A DNA stretch of 64,000 nt from Aestuariivita sp. (lineage in GTDB: Bacteria > Pseudomonadota > Alphaproteobacteria > Rhodobacterales > Rhodobacteraceae): assembly GCA_018401465.1 (NCBI GenBank), contig JAGYKE010000005.1:1054001-1118000 (forward strand), read 5' to 3'. The notes under the pieces were generated by a model. The model searched no databases. It was not told the DNA's origin and saw only the letters and a program-made list of their open reading frames with translations. Below, piece after piece: positions 17,541-27,341 of this stretch. How positions within the stretch are numbered: the first letter of the stretch is position 1; each line of letters opens with the position of its first letter. Position numbers and translations under genes: made by a program.

Positions 17541-18220
17541 GCGGGCACCGTCCAGATCGCCTCGATGGCATCGCGCAGCTCTGCCACGCTGCCGACGATC
17601 CGGTGGGCCGCGCCCAGCGCAGACGGCGGGTGATAGCCCCAACTCACGCCCAGCGCGCGCACGCCCGCGGCGCGGGCCATTTCCATGTCGAAGCTGGTGT
17701 CGCCGATCATCACCGCATCTTCCGCCGCGACACCGGTTTCGGCCAGCGCGGCATGGATCATCGCGGGATGCGGTTTGGACGGGTGATCATCCGCCGTCTG
17801 CCGCGTGACGAAGAGCGCCCCGAACCCGAGCGAGGCAAACAGCGCATCAAGCCCGCGCCGCGACTTGCCCGTAGCGACGCCGACGAGATAGTGCGGCACG
17901 CCCCCCAGATGCTCGATCAGCGCCGCCACCCCGGGATAGAGCGGCGAAGACACCTGCGCGCCCTTGGCCATGCGCCGCGCGGCATAGGCCTCCTTGTAGG
18001 CGGCGACGATCCGCGCCCGGTCGTTGGCCGCGAGGTCCGGCGCCAGCCGGAAGACCGCGTGGTCGAGCGACAGCCCCACGATCCCCAGCACCGTCGCGCG
18101 GTCGGGCGCGGGCAGGTCCAGCGTGCCGAACCCCGCCTGCATCGCGGCCAGGATATCGGCCTGACTGTCCACCAGCGTGCCGTCCACATCGAACAGGATC
18201 AGTCGCGGACGGGCGGTCAT
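17537..18220 (-). CDS. HAD family phosphatase (phosphoglycolate phosphatase-like)
   Basis: 227 residues with HAD motif I DVDGTLVD (residues 10-17), motif II in LVGVATGKSRRG, the motif III Lys in HPSKPHPAM and motif IV IGDTSFDMEMA. The cap inserted after motif I is of the helical C1 type used by Gph-like enzymes. Substrate not certain; phosphoglycolate or pyrophosphate are common for this subgroup. Overlaps both neighbours by four bases, within a tight leftward operon. Confidence 0.88.
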   Translation of the reverse strand: MTARPRLILFDVDGTLVDSQADILAAMQAGFGTLDLPAPDRATVLGIVGLSLDHAVFRLAPDLAANDRARIVAAYKEAYAARRMAKGAQVSSPLYPGVAALIEHLGGVPHYLVGVATGKSRRGLDALFASLGFGALFVTRQTADDHPSKPHPAMIHAALAETGVAAEDAVMIGDTSFDMEMARAAGVRALGVSWGYHPPSALGAAHRIVGSVAELRDAIEAIWTVPA

Positions 18221-19269
18221 ACCAGCTTCTCGAACGGGTCGGGATCAGCGAGGTCCTCGGTCCAGCCGAAGGTGTCCCAGCTGTCCTTCATGTGAGACGG
18301 CAGTGGCGCCGTCAGGTCGAGAGGCCTCTTCGTCACCGGATGTTCGATGATCAGCCGCCGCGCATGCAGGTGCAGCTTCTTCGAGATGATGCCGCCCACC
18401 TGCGCGCCCCAGCCGTCGCCCTGATTTTCCTGCCCCGATCCACCGTATTTGCCGTCACCGGCGATGGGGTGGCCCATCTCGGCCATGTGAACGCGCAACT
18501 GGTGGGTGCGGCCCGTCACCGGCTCCATGGCCACCCATGCGGCGCGGGACGCAACGCGGTAAAGCGTGGCGTACAGCGTATGCGCGCGTTTCGCGCCCGG
18601 CGTGCTGTCGATCTGGGAGGGGTGGATGGCCAGCATCTTCTCGCCTTCGCCCCCCGATCCGTGGCCCGGTGCCTTGACGAGGCCGGTCTTGATTTCGCCC
18701 AGGTAGGGTTTCGGCACGCCCGCGACCAGCGCCCAATAGATCTTGCGCGTCTCGCGGTGGCGGAAGGCGGCGGTGAGCGCGGCGGCCGCCTCGCGCGTGC
18801 GCGCCAGCAGCAGAACGCCCGACGTGTCCTTGTCGAGCCGGTGCACGAGGCGCGGTTTTTCATCGTATCCGAAGCGCAGCGCCTCGGACAGGTCATCGAC
18901 GTGCCGCGTCTGACCACTGCCACCCTGCACGGGAAGGCCCGCAGGCTTGTTCAATGCGATGATGTGGTCGTCGCGGAAGATCACGCAGTCACGGATCATC
19001 TTCGCATCTGCGTCCGAGACGCGTGACGCGGCGGGTCTGGGCGGCGGCGGCGTATCGACATCTTCGCCCAAGGGCGGGATGCGCACGCTCTGCCCCACCT
19101 CGACCCGGGTCGAGGCCTTTGCCCGCGCGCCATCGACGCGCAGTTCGCCCTTGCGGCACATCTTCTCGATCCGGCCCTGCGCGAGGTGCGGAAAGCGCCG
19201 CTTGAGCCAGCGATCAAGGCGCTGGTCGCCCTCGCCCTCGGCCACGGTGATCGTCTGTACGCCGCTCAT
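18217..19269 (-). CDS. RluA-family pseudouridine synthase (RluC-like)
   Basis: 350 residues: an N-terminal S4 RNA-binding domain (RLDRWLKRRFPHLAQGRIEK) and the RluA catalytic domain with HRLDKDTSG, catalytic Asp146, plus RTHQLRVHMAE near the C-terminus. Domain layout and length fit RluC (23S rRNA U955/2504/2580), but RluD-type specificity cannot be excluded from sequence alone. The start at 19269 overlaps the crcB stop; an upstream in-frame start at 19293 is less likely. Confidence 0.88.
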   Translation of the reverse strand: MSGVQTITVAEGEGDQRLDRWLKRRFPHLAQGRIEKMCRKGELRVDGARAKASTRVEVGQSVRIPPLGEDVDTPPPPRPAASRVSDADAKMIRDCVIFRDDHIIALNKPAGLPVQGGSGQTRHVDDLSEALRFGYDEKPRLVHRLDKDTSGVLLLARTREAAAALTAAFRHRETRKIYWALVAGVPKPYLGEIKTGLVKAPGHGSGGEGEKMLAIHPSQIDSTPGAKRAHTLYATLYRVASRAAWVAMEPVTGRTHQLRVHMAEMGHPIAGDGKYGGSGQENQGDGWGAQVGGIISKKLHLHARRLIIEHPVTKRPLDLTAPLPSHMKDSWDTFGWTEDLADPDPFEKLV

Positions 19270-19646
19270 GCGAAGGCCTCCCGCCCCAGCCACAGGCCCA
19301 GCATGAGCCCGCCCACCGAGCCCAGCACCGACAGCCCGACATAAAATGTGGCCAGTCCCATCTGGCCGCGTTCGATCAGCGTCACGGTTTCCAGCGAGAA
19401 GGCCGAGAAAGTGGTGAAGCCGCCAAGAATACCCGTCATCACCAAGGGCGACAGGTGCGTCAGCCCCCTGTGCGCCGCAACGGCCGCAAACAACCCCATA
19501 AGAAGCGAGCCGACGATGTTCACCGACAGAACGCCCAGCGGCATCGCCGTGGGCCCCAGCACGCGGAACACGCCCACCCCCGCCAGATAGCGGAGCACGG
19601 CGCCGATGGCGCCGCCGAAGGCGATCTGGGAGAGGGTCAGGATCAT
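19266..19646 (-). CDS. crcB: Fluoride channel CrcB (Fluc)
   Basis: A 126-residue protein with four membrane segments. The family motif GGFTTFSAFSLET and the NIVGSLLMG turn (the Asn of the pore) are both present, as is the GGAIGAVLRYL opening. Works as a dual-topology dimer that exports fluoride. No fluoride riboswitch is visible in the short gap to rarA. Confidence 0.95.
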   Translation of the reverse strand: MILTLSQIAFGGAIGAVLRYLAGVGVFRVLGPTAMPLGVLSVNIVGSLLMGLFAAVAAHRGLTHLSPLVMTGILGGFTTFSAFSLETVTLIERGQMGLATFYVGLSVLGSVGGLMLGLWLGREAFA

Positions 19647-19677
19647 GGGCGTGCTGTCGCGCGGGACGCGCGCAGAG

Positions 19678-20988
19678 TCAAGTTTGCCGCTGCGCGCGCA
19701 GTTTCGCGAAATACTCCACGCGTTTCTTCAATTCGCGTTCGAACCCCCGTTCGGGCGGGGCATAAAGGACGGGCCGCTTCACCCCTTCAGGGAAATAGTT
19801 CTGCCCCGAAAAGCTGTCGGGCGCATCGTGATCATAGGCATAGCCCGCGCCATAGCCCTGGTCCTTCATCATCTTCGTGGGTGCGTTCAGGATGTGTTTC
19901 GGCGGCGGCTGCGATCCGGTTTCCCGTGCCAGCGCCATAGCCCCCTTGTAAGCGACGTAAGCCGCGTTCGACTTGGGCGCGAGCGCGAGATAGGCCACCG
20001 CCTGCCCCAGCGCCAGTTCGCCTTCGGGGCTGCCCAGCCTCTCATATGTCTCCCACGCGTCCAGACAGACGCGCTGCGCCTGCGGGTCGGCGAGACCGAT
20101 ATCCTCGACCGCCATGCGGGTGATCCGGCGGGCGAGATAGCGCGGGTCTTCGCCCCCCGTCAGCATCCGTGCCAGCCAGTAGAGCGCCGCATCGGGGTCG
20201 GACCCGCGCACCGATTTGTGCAGCGCCGAGATCAGGTTGTAATGCTCGTCACCCGACTTGTCGTACTTGGCCGCCCGCCGCATGAGGCGCGTCGCCAGCT
20301 GATCGGTGTCGAGGGGCGCGTCGGTCTTCCAGGCCATGACCTGTTCGATGAGGTTCAGGCAGGCGCGCCCGTCGCCATCGGCCATCTCCTGCAGCGCCTC
20401 GCGCGCGGGCGCCTTCAGCGGCAGCTTGCGGCCCAGTTCGCGTTCCGCGCGCTGGGTCAGAAGTTCGAGATCGGCAAGCGAGAGGCGTTCGAGCACCAGA
20501 ACCTGCGCGCGTGACAGAAGGGCCGCGTTCAGCTCGAACGACGGGTTCTCGGTCGTCGCACCCACCAGAAGGATCGTGCCGTCCTCCATATGCGGCAGGA
20601 AGCCGTCCTGCTGGGCCTTGTTGAAGCGGTGGATTTCATCGACGAAGAGCAGCGTGCCACGGCCCTGCGACCGGCGCAGTTTCGCGGCCTCGAACACTTT
20701 CCTGAGTTCGGGCACACCGGTGAAGATGGCGCTGATCTGGACGAAATGCAGATCGGTTTCGTCCGCGAGAAGCCGCGCGATGGTGGTCTTGCCCACCCCC
20801 GGCGGCCCCCAGAGGATGAGCGACGACAAAGCGCCCGAGGCGAGCATGACGCCCAGAGGCCCCTCGGGACCAAGGATGTGGGATTGGCCGATGACCTCGG
20901 CCAGTGACCGGGGGCGCAGCCGGTCGGCGAGCGGGCGCGGTGGCTCGGGTCCGTCTTTTGCGTCGGGCCGGTCGAACAGATCACCCAC
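19678..20988 (-). CDS. rarA: Replication-associated recombination protein RarA (MgsA)
   Basis: A 436-residue AAA+ ATPase of the clamp-loader clade acting at stalled replication forks. Walker A GPPGVGKTT is at residues 61-69, Walker B LLFVDEIHRF, sensor 1 GATTENPSF, arginine-finger region in LLSRAQV; the C-terminal MgsA tetramerisation domain carries EHYNLISALHKSVRGSDPDA. Starts at a GTG at 20988, three bases after the protease gene stop. The N-terminal LFDRPD resembles a clamp- or SSB-binding tail. Confidence 0.95.
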   Translation of the reverse strand: MGDLFDRPDAKDGPEPPRPLADRLRPRSLAEVIGQSHILGPEGPLGVMLASGALSSLILWGPPGVGKTTIARLLADETDLHFVQISAIFTGVPELRKVFEAAKLRRSQGRGTLLFVDEIHRFNKAQQDGFLPHMEDGTILLVGATTENPSFELNAALLSRAQVLVLERLSLADLELLTQRAERELGRKLPLKAPAREALQEMADGDGRACLNLIEQVMAWKTDAPLDTDQLATRLMRRAAKYDKSGDEHYNLISALHKSVRGSDPDAALYWLARMLTGGEDPRYLARRITRMAVEDIGLADPQAQRVCLDAWETYERLGSPEGELALGQAVAYLALAPKSNAAYVAYKGAMALARETGSQPPPKHILNAPTKMMKDQGYGAGYAYDHDAPDSFSGQNYFPEGVKRPVLYAPPERGFERELKKRVEYFAKLRAQRQT

Positions 20989-20991
20989 CGG

Positions 20992-22374
20992 TCACACCCG
21001 GAACCGGAGCGCGACGCGCTGCCCGCCGCGCAGAACCTCGATCACCATGCGCCGGTCGCCCGAGGACAGGCCGCGGATGACATCATCGGGCGTGACCGTG
21101 AAGACAGTGTTCACGCCAAGCACGATGTCGCCCGGACGCAGGCCGATCCGGTCGCCGAAGGCGCCAAGTTCGGTCACGACGACGCCTTCGGCCGACAGAG
21201 GCAGATCGAAGGCGGCCATCCATTTGGGATTGATCACGGCAAGGCCAAGACCCGGCAGGACCGTGCGGTCATCCAGCAGGACGGGCGGGCTTGCCGGCTG
21301 GTCGGGCGGGGCGATCATCTGCACGATCAGGTCGGCCGGTGCGCCGTCGCGCAGGCGTGTCACGCGCGCCTCGTGCCCGAGACCCGCGACCGACATGCGG
21401 AAGATCATCTCGGACGGCGTGTTGACCTCGCGCCCGTCGACATGGGTGATGATGTCGCCCGTCCGCAGGCCCGCCGCGCCAAAGGGGGAGAGGGGGTGCA
21501 CCTCGGCGATCAGGATGCCCTGCGGCACGGCAAGGCCCAGCGATGCGGCCAGATCGCCGTCGACCGCCTGCCCGCCGAGGCCCGCCCAAGGCCGTTCGAA
21601 GCGGTCGGCGCCTGCCGCAGCCTGTTCGACGAATTGCGCCACAAGGTTCGCGGGGATGGCAAAGCCGATCCCGTTCGACCCGCCCGACCGTGTGAGGATC
21701 GAGGTGTTGATCCCGATGAGATCGCCGTTCACGTCGATGAGCGCGCCACCCGAATTGCCCGGGTTGATCGCCGCGTCGGTCTGCAGGAAATAGCCGCGCG
21801 CGTTGCCCGTCGCCGTGCCCGACCGTGCAAGGCCCGACACGATGCCCGATGTCACCGTCTGCCCCACGCCGAAGGGGTTGCCGATGGCCAGCACCAGTTC
21901 GCCCACCCTCACCCCATCGCTGTCGCGCAGGGCGAGATGCGGCAGGCCCGCCGCGCCTTCGAGTTTCAGGATGGCGAGATCGCTTTCCTGATCGCCCAGA
22001 AGCACGGTCGCGTTGAATTCGCGCCGGTCGGCCAGCACCACGCGGATGTCGGTCGCCTGCCCCACAACGTGATAGTTCGACACCACGATCCCGTCTGCCG
22101 AGAGGATCACGCCCGATCCCAGCGAATTCTGCACACGGGGGCGCGGATCGGCGAAGCCACGGAAGAATTCCTCGAAGAAGGGGTCGCCTTGAAAGGGGCT
22201 GGTGCGACCGGGCTGCACGATCCGGGCATAGATGTTGGCGACGGCGGGCGCGGCCTTTTCGACCAGCGGCGCGAAGCCAAGCGCGATTTCGGCCCGGCTT
22301 TGCGGCACGCGGGTCTCGGACGCGGCGGGAAGGGCGAAGGCCAGGACGGCCAGACAGATCAGCAGAAGGCGCAT
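20992..22374 (-). CDS. Periplasmic Deg-type serine protease with two PDZ domains
   Basis: 460 residues: signal peptide 1-19, trypsin-like domain with catalytic triad H102 (SNYHVVG), D132 (SDLAIL) and S208 (NPGNSGG), then two PDZ domains (about 270-355 and 380-460). The layout is that of DegP/DegQ periplasmic quality-control proteases. The ATG at 22374 follows AGAGGA at a good distance. It begins the leftward operon that continues into rarA, about 140 bp beyond the rplQ terminator. Confidence 0.93.
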   Translation of the reverse strand: MRLLLICLAVLAFALPAASETRVPQSRAEIALGFAPLVEKAAPAVANIYARIVQPGRTSPFQGDPFFEEFFRGFADPRPRVQNSLGSGVILSADGIVVSNYHVVGQATDIRVVLADRREFNATVLLGDQESDLAILKLEGAAGLPHLALRDSDGVRVGELVLAIGNPFGVGQTVTSGIVSGLARSGTATGNARGYFLQTDAAINPGNSGGALIDVNGDLIGINTSILTRSGGSNGIGFAIPANLVAQFVEQAAAGADRFERPWAGLGGQAVDGDLAASLGLAVPQGILIAEVHPLSPFGAAGLRTGDIITHVDGREVNTPSEMIFRMSVAGLGHEARVTRLRDGAPADLIVQMIAPPDQPASPPVLLDDRTVLPGLGLAVINPKWMAAFDLPLSAEGVVVTELGAFGDRIGLRPGDIVLGVNTVFTVTPDDVIRGLSSGDRRMVIEVLRGGQRVALRFRV

Positions 22375-22451
22375 CGGCAATTCCTCTGTCGCCGATATGC
22401 GGAGAGGCATCGCGGAATGCAAGCGGCAGCGCAGGCGCGTCTGATGTTGGG

Positions 22452-22480
22452 GGCCTGGAATTTTTGAAAAATTCCGGGCC
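22452..22480. repeat. Hairpin with T5/A5 core upstream of the Deg protease
   Basis: Inner arms GGAATTTTT and AAAAATTCC (9 bp, perfect, single G loop) inside outer GGCC/GGCC arms, with one mismatched pair between. Same outer-GC, inner-T5/A5 plan as the two hairpins in the engB-argB spacer. Confidence 0.75.
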
Positions 22481-22510
22481 GGACACTTTGCAAGTTTCCG
22501 GTTTGAAACG

Positions 22511-22539
22511 AAAAACCCCGCCTCAAGGGCGGGGTTTCC
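22511..22539 (-). terminator. Intrinsic terminator after rplQ
   Basis: Read leftward: stem AAACCCCGCC / GGCGGGGTTT with a five-base loop, then a run of five T. It lies 25 bases past the rplQ stop and is the end of the ribosomal superoperon. Confidence 0.88.
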
Positions 22540-22564
22540 GGTCGTCTGCCGAAGGCGGCAGGAC

Positions 22565-22990
22565 TTATTCTGCGTCAGCCATAGCTTCTTCTGCGGCGAC
22601 ACGTTCCTTGTCGGCGGCGCCCTTCGCGTTCGGGTCGCGGTCGACGAATTCGATGATCGCCATCGGCGCCATGTCGCCATAGCGGAAGCCCGCCTTCAGC
22701 ACGCGGACATAGCCCCCGTTGCGTTCGGCATAGCGCGGGCCCAGCACCTCGAACAGCTTTGTCACATACGCGTCCTGCTTGAGACGCGATGCGGCCAAAC
22801 GGCGGGCGTGCAGGTCGCCGCGCTTGGCCAGCGTGATCAGCTTTTCGATGATCGGGCGAAGTTCCTTCGCCTTGGGCAGTGTCGTCTTGATCTGCTCATG
22901 TTCGATGAGCGAGCCGGCCATGTTCGCGAACAGCGCCTTGCGGTGTTCATGGGTGCGGTTCAGGCGGCGGTAACCACGTGCGTGACGCAT
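22565..22990 (-). CDS. rplQ: 50S ribosomal protein L17
   Basis: 141 residues, opening [20 protein letters not shown], with the family core [18 protein letters not shown] and ending in an acidic Ala/Glu tail ([10 protein letters not shown]) that extends beyond the short form of L17, as is common in alphaproteobacteria. Last gene of the superoperon, 135 bp after rpoA. Confidence 0.98.
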   Translation of the reverse strand: MRHARGYRRLNRTHEHRKALFANMAGSLIEHEQIKTTLPKAKELRPIIEKLITLAKRGDLHARRLAASRLKQDAYVTKLFEVLGPRYAERNGGYVRVLKAGFRYGDMAPMAIIEFVDRDPNAKGAADKERVAAEEAMADAE

Positions 22991-23125
22991 TTTCTATCTC
23001 CTAAGCTTATGCTTTGTCCGGGGCCAGATGCGCTTCTGACCCTCTCCTTGGGGCGGGATTGCCCGGGTTTGGGGATATTTCGGGGTATGCACAAAGAGTG
23101 CACACCCCTTACAGACGCGGATGCC

Positions 23126-24142
23126 TCAGAAGGCATCCTCGAATTTTTTGGCGAGTTCCTCGATGTTGTCGGGCGGCCAATCCTCGACATCCATGCCGAG
23201 GTGCAGGCCCATGCCGGACAGCACTTCCTTGATTTCGTTGAGCGACTTGCGGCCAAAGTTCGGCGTACGCAGCATCTCGGCTTCGGTCTTCTGGATGAGA
23301 TCGCCGATATAGACGATGTTGTCGTTCTTGAGGCAGTTGGCCGACCGCACCGACAGTTCCAGTTCGTCCACCTTCTTGAGAAGGAGCGGATTGAACTCAA
23401 GCCCGTCCTCATCATCAGCGGCGCGGGCTGATTCCGGTTCGTCGAAGTTGACGAAGATGCCCAGTTGGTCCTGCAGGATGCGCGCGGCGTAGGCCACAGC
23501 GTCTTCCGGCGTGACCGATCCATCGGTTTCGATCTTCATGGTCAACTTGTCATAGTCCAGTACCTGACCTTCACGGGTAGGCTGGACGTCGTAGCTGACC
23601 TTCTTCACCGGGGAATAGATCGCATCGATCGGGATAAGACCGATGGGTGCATCTTCGGGCCTGTTCTTGTCAGCGCTGACATAGCCCTTGCCGGTGTTTA
23701 CCGTCAGTTCCATGTAAACTTCTGCGCCGTCGTCGAGGTGACAGATGACATGATCGCGGTTCAGGATCTCGATGCCCGAGCTTTCGCTGATGTCACCGGC
23801 GGTCACGACTCCCGGGCCCTTGGCGTTGATGGCAAGGCGCTTGGGCCCCTCGACTTCCATCTTCAGGCACACGCCCTTGAGGTTGAGGACGATGTCGGTC
23901 ACATCCTCGCGCACACCCGCAACGCTTGAGAATTCGTGCAGCACGTTGTCGATCTGAACGCTGGTGATCGCCGCGCCCTGCAGCGACGACAGGAGCACGC
24001 GGCGCAGCGCGTTGCCCAGCGTAAGGCCAAATCCGCGCTCCAGCGGTTCGGCGATGCAGGTCGCCTGCTGGGCCGGGTTATTGCCCGGCTTGATCTCCAG
24101 CTGCGTCGGCTTGATCAGTTCAGCCCAATTCTTGTGGATCAT
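23126..24142 (-). CDS. rpoA: RNA polymerase alpha subunit
   Basis: 338 residues. N-terminal assembly domain (about 1-235; [20 protein letters not shown] is the dimer and beta-contact region), linker, and C-terminal domain (about 255-330; [35 protein letters not shown]) that contacts UP elements and activators. Normal length. A GC-rich hairpin separates it from rpsK upstream. Confidence 0.98.
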   Translation of the reverse strand: MIHKNWAELIKPTQLEIKPGNNPAQQATCIAEPLERGFGLTLGNALRRVLLSSLQGAAITSVQIDNVLHEFSSVAGVREDVTDIVLNLKGVCLKMEVEGPKRLAINAKGPGVVTAGDISESSGIEILNRDHVICHLDDGAEVYMELTVNTGKGYVSADKNRPEDAPIGLIPIDAIYSPVKKVSYDVQPTREGQVLDYDKLTMKIETDGSVTPEDAVAYAARILQDQLGIFVNFDEPESARAADDEDGLEFNPLLLKKVDELELSVRSANCLKNDNIVYIGDLIQKTEAEMLRTPNFGRKSLNEIKEVLSGMGLHLGMDVEDWPPDNIEELAKKFEDAF

Positions 24143-24209
24143 TCAGTGCCTCCATTCCTGTCTTGTCCCCATGTCCGGAAGGACAAGACGCCCGAGGGTA
24201 AAATGCGAA

Positions 24210-24239
24210 CCGGGGCCGTGCGCGTCGGCGCGGCCCCGG
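24210..24239. promoter_or_regulatory. Strong hairpin in the rpsK-rpoA spacer
   Basis: Arms CCGGGGCCG and CGGCCCCGG (9 bp, perfect) around a 12-base loop, in the 111-bp gap between rpsK and rpoA. A second dyad CTTGTCC/GGACAAG lies nearer rpoA (about 24162-24187). These could attenuate or process the transcript ahead of rpoA. No T-run follows. Confidence 0.5.
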
Positions 24240-24253
24240 GAAACAATCTTTGG

Positions 24254-24643
24254 TCAGACGCGGCGACGCTTGGGCGGGCGGCAACCGTTGTGGGCGATCG
24301 GCGTCACGTCACGGATGGACGTGATGTTGAAGCCGACGGCTGCCAGCGCGCGCAGAGCCGATTCCCGGCCCGAACCGGGGCCCTGAACTTCGACTTCCAG
24401 CGTCTTGACGCCATGTTCCTGGGCTTTGCGGCCTGCATCCTCGGCGGCGAGCTGGGCGGCATAGGGCGTCGACTTGCGCGAGCCCTTGAAGCCCATGGTG
24501 CCTGCCGACGACCATGCAATGGCGTTACCCTGCACGTCCGAGATCAGGACCTTGGTATTGTTGAAGGTGGAATTCACATGCGCCACACCTGAGGCGATGT
24601 TCTTGCGCTCTTTGCGCTTCATGCGGGTCTTGTCGCGAGCCAT
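24254..24643 (-). CDS. rpsK: 30S ribosomal protein S11
   Basis: 129 residues, with the S11 signature region around [20 protein letters not shown] and the C-terminal [19 protein letters not shown], whose Asn-Gly is the usual site of isoaspartate formation. Platform protein of the small subunit. Sits 15 bases after rpsM. Confidence 0.98.
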   Translation of the reverse strand: MARDKTRMKRKERKNIASGVAHVNSTFNNTKVLISDVQGNAIAWSSAGTMGFKGSRKSTPYAAQLAAEDAGRKAQEHGVKTLEVEVQGPGSGRESALRALAAVGFNITSIRDVTPIAHNGCRPPKRRRV

Positions 24644-24658
24644 GTCGTGTCCCTCCCC

Positions 24659-25027
24659 TTACTTCTTCTTGCCGGCGATCGGCTTCGCGGGGCCCTTGCG
24701 GGTGCGCGCGTTGGTATGGGTGCGCTGACCGCGCACGGGAAGGTTGCGACGATGGCGCAGACCGCGATAGCAGCCCAGGTCCATCAGGCGCTTGATGTTC
24801 ATCTGAACGTCACGGCGCAGGTCGCCTTCGACCGAGTAATTCGCGTCGATATGTTCGCGGATGGCGAGGATTTCGGAATCGGTCAGGTCGTTGACGCGGC
24901 GTGAGGCCTCGATGCCGACAGCGTCGCAGATGGCCTTGGCCGAGGTATGGCCGATACCGGTGATGTAGGTGAGGGCGATTGGCACCCGCTTTGCAGTCGG
25001 GATGTTCACGCCGGCAATACGTGCCAC
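24659..25027 (-). CDS. rpsM: 30S ribosomal protein S13
   Basis: 122 residues opening [15 protein letters not shown], with the GIGHTSAK turn and the basic C-terminus [15 protein letters not shown] that reaches the P-site tRNA. The start codon is GTG at 25027, preceded by GAAAGGAA. The 256-bp gap from adk and a leader hairpin suggest its own regulation. Confidence 0.98.
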   Translation of the reverse strand: MARIAGVNIPTAKRVPIALTYITGIGHTSAKAICDAVGIEASRRVNDLTDSEILAIREHIDANYSVEGDLRRDVQMNIKRLMDLGCYRGLRHRRNLPVRGQRTHTNARTRKGPAKPIAGKKK

Positions 25028-25047
25028 GTATGCGTTCCTTTCGTTGC

Positions 25048-25073
25048 GGGCCCGTCGTGCCGGGCCCTTTTTT
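25048..25073. promoter_or_regulatory. GC hairpin with A/T run in the rpsM leader
   Basis: GGGCCCG, loop of six, CGGGCCC, then six T on the + strand. Read in the direction of rpsM it is an A-run followed by a hairpin that ends about 20 bases before the rpsM start. On the + strand it would be a textbook terminator, but no rightward gene needs one. A second GGCCCGG/CCGGGCC dyad lies at about 25082-25107. Possible leader control element. Confidence 0.45.
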
Positions 25074-25256
25074 CACAACTTTGGCCCGGAGGGCAAAACC
25101 GCCGGGCCGCGTTCAGAGGTAATCTGCGGAAAACGGGCGCGACCCGCCGCCGCCAGAATGATTCTCGATGACGAGATGGGGCTGGTTACGGGGGAACGCG
25201 CGGGTCGTCAACCCCTTGTCAAGCCTTTCGAGACAGCGCGCCCCGGCGATCCCTCT

Positions 25257-25276
25257 GGCCCTGCAGCGGCAGGGCC
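25257..25276. terminator. Hairpin just after adk
   Basis: GGCCCTGC, loop AGCG, GCAGGGCC: 8-bp perfect stem starting seven bases past the adk stop in the leftward direction. Likely marks a transcript 3' end or processing site between adk and rpsM; no U-run. Confidence 0.5.
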
Positions 25277-25283
25277 GGGCGTA

Positions 25284-25868
25284 TCAGGCGCAGCGGTCCA
25301 GAAGGACCTTGATCTCGGCCGCGACCGCGTCGATGGCAGCCAGCCCGTCGATCGACTGCAGATTGCCTTTGGCGTGGTAATAGCCGATCAGCGGCGCGGT
25401 CTTCTTGTAATACTCCATCAGCCGGACCTTGAGGCTTTCGGCATTGTCGTCGGCACGCACGGGCTGACCCGCGGCGCGGGCCTGTTCGGCGCGGCCCACG
25501 ATCCGGTCGACCAGCACGTCGTCATTGACCTGCAGCTCGATCACCGCATCGAGGCTTTGTCCGAATTCGGCAAGCAGATCGCCCAGCGCATCTGCCTGCG
25601 CCAGCGTGCGCGGAAAGCCGTCGAAGATGAACCCACCGGCCGACCCCTGTTCGAGCCGTTCGCGGATCAGGCCGATCACGATCTCGTCGGTGACCAGTTC
25701 GCCGCGGTCCATCACGTCGGCGACGCGGCGGCCCATCTCGGTCCCGCTGGTGCGGGCGGCGCGCAGCATGTCGCCGGTGCTGAGCTGAACCATGTCGCGG
25801 CGGTCGACGAGGATCTGCGCCTGCGTTCCCTTGCCCGCGCCCGGCGGTCCCAGAAGGATCAGGTTCAT
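25284..25868 (-). CDS. adk: Adenylate kinase
   Basis: A 194-residue P-loop kinase interconverting ATP, AMP and ADP. Walker [10 protein letters not shown] is at residues 7-15; GFPRT and the [10 protein letters not shown] helix are present. The LID is the short type ([19 protein letters not shown]) without zinc cysteines, hence the length below the 215 residues of long-LID enzymes. ATGA overlap with the secY stop; the secY-adk-rpsM order is standard. Confidence 0.96.
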   Translation of the reverse strand: MNLILLGPPGAGKGTQAQILVDRRDMVQLSTGDMLRAARTSGTEMGRRVADVMDRGELVTDEIVIGLIRERLEQGSAGGFIFDGFPRTLAQADALGDLLAEFGQSLDAVIELQVNDDVLVDRIVGRAEQARAAGQPVRADDNAESLKVRLMEYYKKTAPLIGYYHAKGNLQSIDGLAAIDAVAAEIKVLLDRCA

Positions 25869-27232
25869 CGCCGGGCCGGCGCCTTGCGCCCCTTGGTGGT
25901 GCCACGCTTCCCGCGCAGCTGGCTCTTTTCCAGCAGGCCTTCGTACTGGTGCGCCAGAAGGTGGCTTTGCACCTGCTGGATCGTGTCCATCGTGACCGAC
26001 ACGATGATCAGAACGGACGTCCCGCCGAAGAAGAACGGAATGCCCAGTTCGGTGCGCACGATCTCAGGCAGGACGCAGACGAGCGCGAGATAGCCGGACC
26101 CCAGAACGAGAATGCGGTTCACCACGTATTCGAGGTATTCCGCCGTCTTCTTGCCGGGGCGAACACCGGGCACGAAACCGTTCTGTTTCTTGAGGTTGTC
26201 GGCGACATCGTCGGGTTTGAACGACACGTTGAACGTGTAGAAATAGGTGAAGAAGACGATCATAAGCGCGAAGAACAGCAGGTAAAGCGGCTGCCCGGGG
26301 CCGAAATAGGCCAGGATCGTCGACATGACGGGGCCGGACGTCGTCTCGCCCGAGAAGGTCGAGATGGTGATCGGCAGAAGCAGCAGCGACGACGCGAAGA
26401 TCGCCGGGATCACGCCCGCGGGGTTCACCTTGACCGGCAGGTTGGACGACCCGCCGTCATAGATCTTCATCCCCACCTGGCGGCGCGGATACTGGATATG
26501 GATCTTGCGCAGCGCGCGCTCCATGAACACCACGAAGGTGAGCGCGATGACCACCATCAGGATCACGCCCACGATGACCGCGGGCGACAGCGCGCCCGAC
26601 CGGCCGGAGGCGAAAAACTGGGCCAATGCCGAGGGCACCTCGGCAATGATGCCCACGAAGATGATGAGCGAGATGCCGTTGCCGACCCCGCGCGCGGTGA
26701 TCTGTTCACCCAGCCACATGAGGAACATCGTGCCTCCCACCAGCGTGATCATGCACGCCAGGCGGAAATAAAGCCCCGGTTCGGTGGCCAGATCGCCCGC
26801 TTCCAGCGACACGGCAAGCCCGTAGGCCTGCACGGTGGCCAGCGCCACTGTGCCAAAGCGGGTGTACTGGTTGAGCTTCTTGCGGCCCTGTTCGCCTTCC
26901 TTCTTCAGCTGCTCGAGCGACGGCACCATGGCCGCCAGCAGCTGCACGATGATCGAGGCCGAGATATAAGGCATGATGCCCAGCGCGAAGATGCCCATGC
27001 GTCCCAGCGCGCCGCCGGTGAACATCGACACCATCCCGGCGATGCCTTGACCGGCCTGATCCACGAATTCACGCAACGCCACACCGTCGATCCCGGGGAC
27101 CGGAATGAAGGTGCCCAGCCGATAGACGATCAGCAGGGCCAGCGTGAACAGGATGCGGTTGCGCAGGTCGGTGGCCTTGCCCAGGGCCGACCAGCTTGTG
27201 TTGGCGGCCATCGTCTCGGCTGCAGATACCAT
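25865..27232 (-). CDS. secY: Protein translocase subunit SecY
   Basis: A 455-residue membrane protein with ten transmembrane segments forming the SecYEG channel. Seen: the plug region after TM1 ([16 protein letters not shown]), the TM5-6 region ([15 protein letters not shown]), and cytoplasmic loop C5 ([16 protein letters not shown]). The C-terminus carries extra basic residues ([16 protein letters not shown]). It follows rplO by 109 bp; the gap contains a GGCGGCC/GGCCGCC dyad at 27315-27332. Confidence 0.97.
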   Translation of the reverse strand: MVSAAETMAANTSWSALGKATDLRNRILFTLALLIVYRLGTFIPVPGIDGVALREFVDQAGQGIAGMVSMFTGGALGRMGIFALGIMPYISASIIVQLLAAMVPSLEQLKKEGEQGRKKLNQYTRFGTVALATVQAYGLAVSLEAGDLATEPGLYFRLACMITLVGGTMFLMWLGEQITARGVGNGISLIIFVGIIAEVPSALAQFFASGRSGALSPAVIVGVILMVVIALTFVVFMERALRKIHIQYPRRQVGMKIYDGGSSNLPVKVNPAGVIPAIFASSLLLLPITISTFSGETTSGPVMSTILAYFGPGQPLYLLFFALMIVFFTYFYTFNVSFKPDDVADNLKKQNGFVPGVRPGKKTAEYLEYVVNRILVLGSGYLALVCVLPEIVRTELGIPFFFGGTSVLIIVSVTMDTIQQVQSHLLAHQYEGLLEKSQLRGKRGTTKGRKAPARR

Positions 27233-27341
27233 CGGACGCGATCTCTCTCATGCAGGCGCCGCCCGGGGCCGTATTCCGGCGCGGGCGGCGTCAGGGAAAC
27301 TCGGGACTTATGTAGGCGGCCCGGCGGCCGCCCACAAGCCG

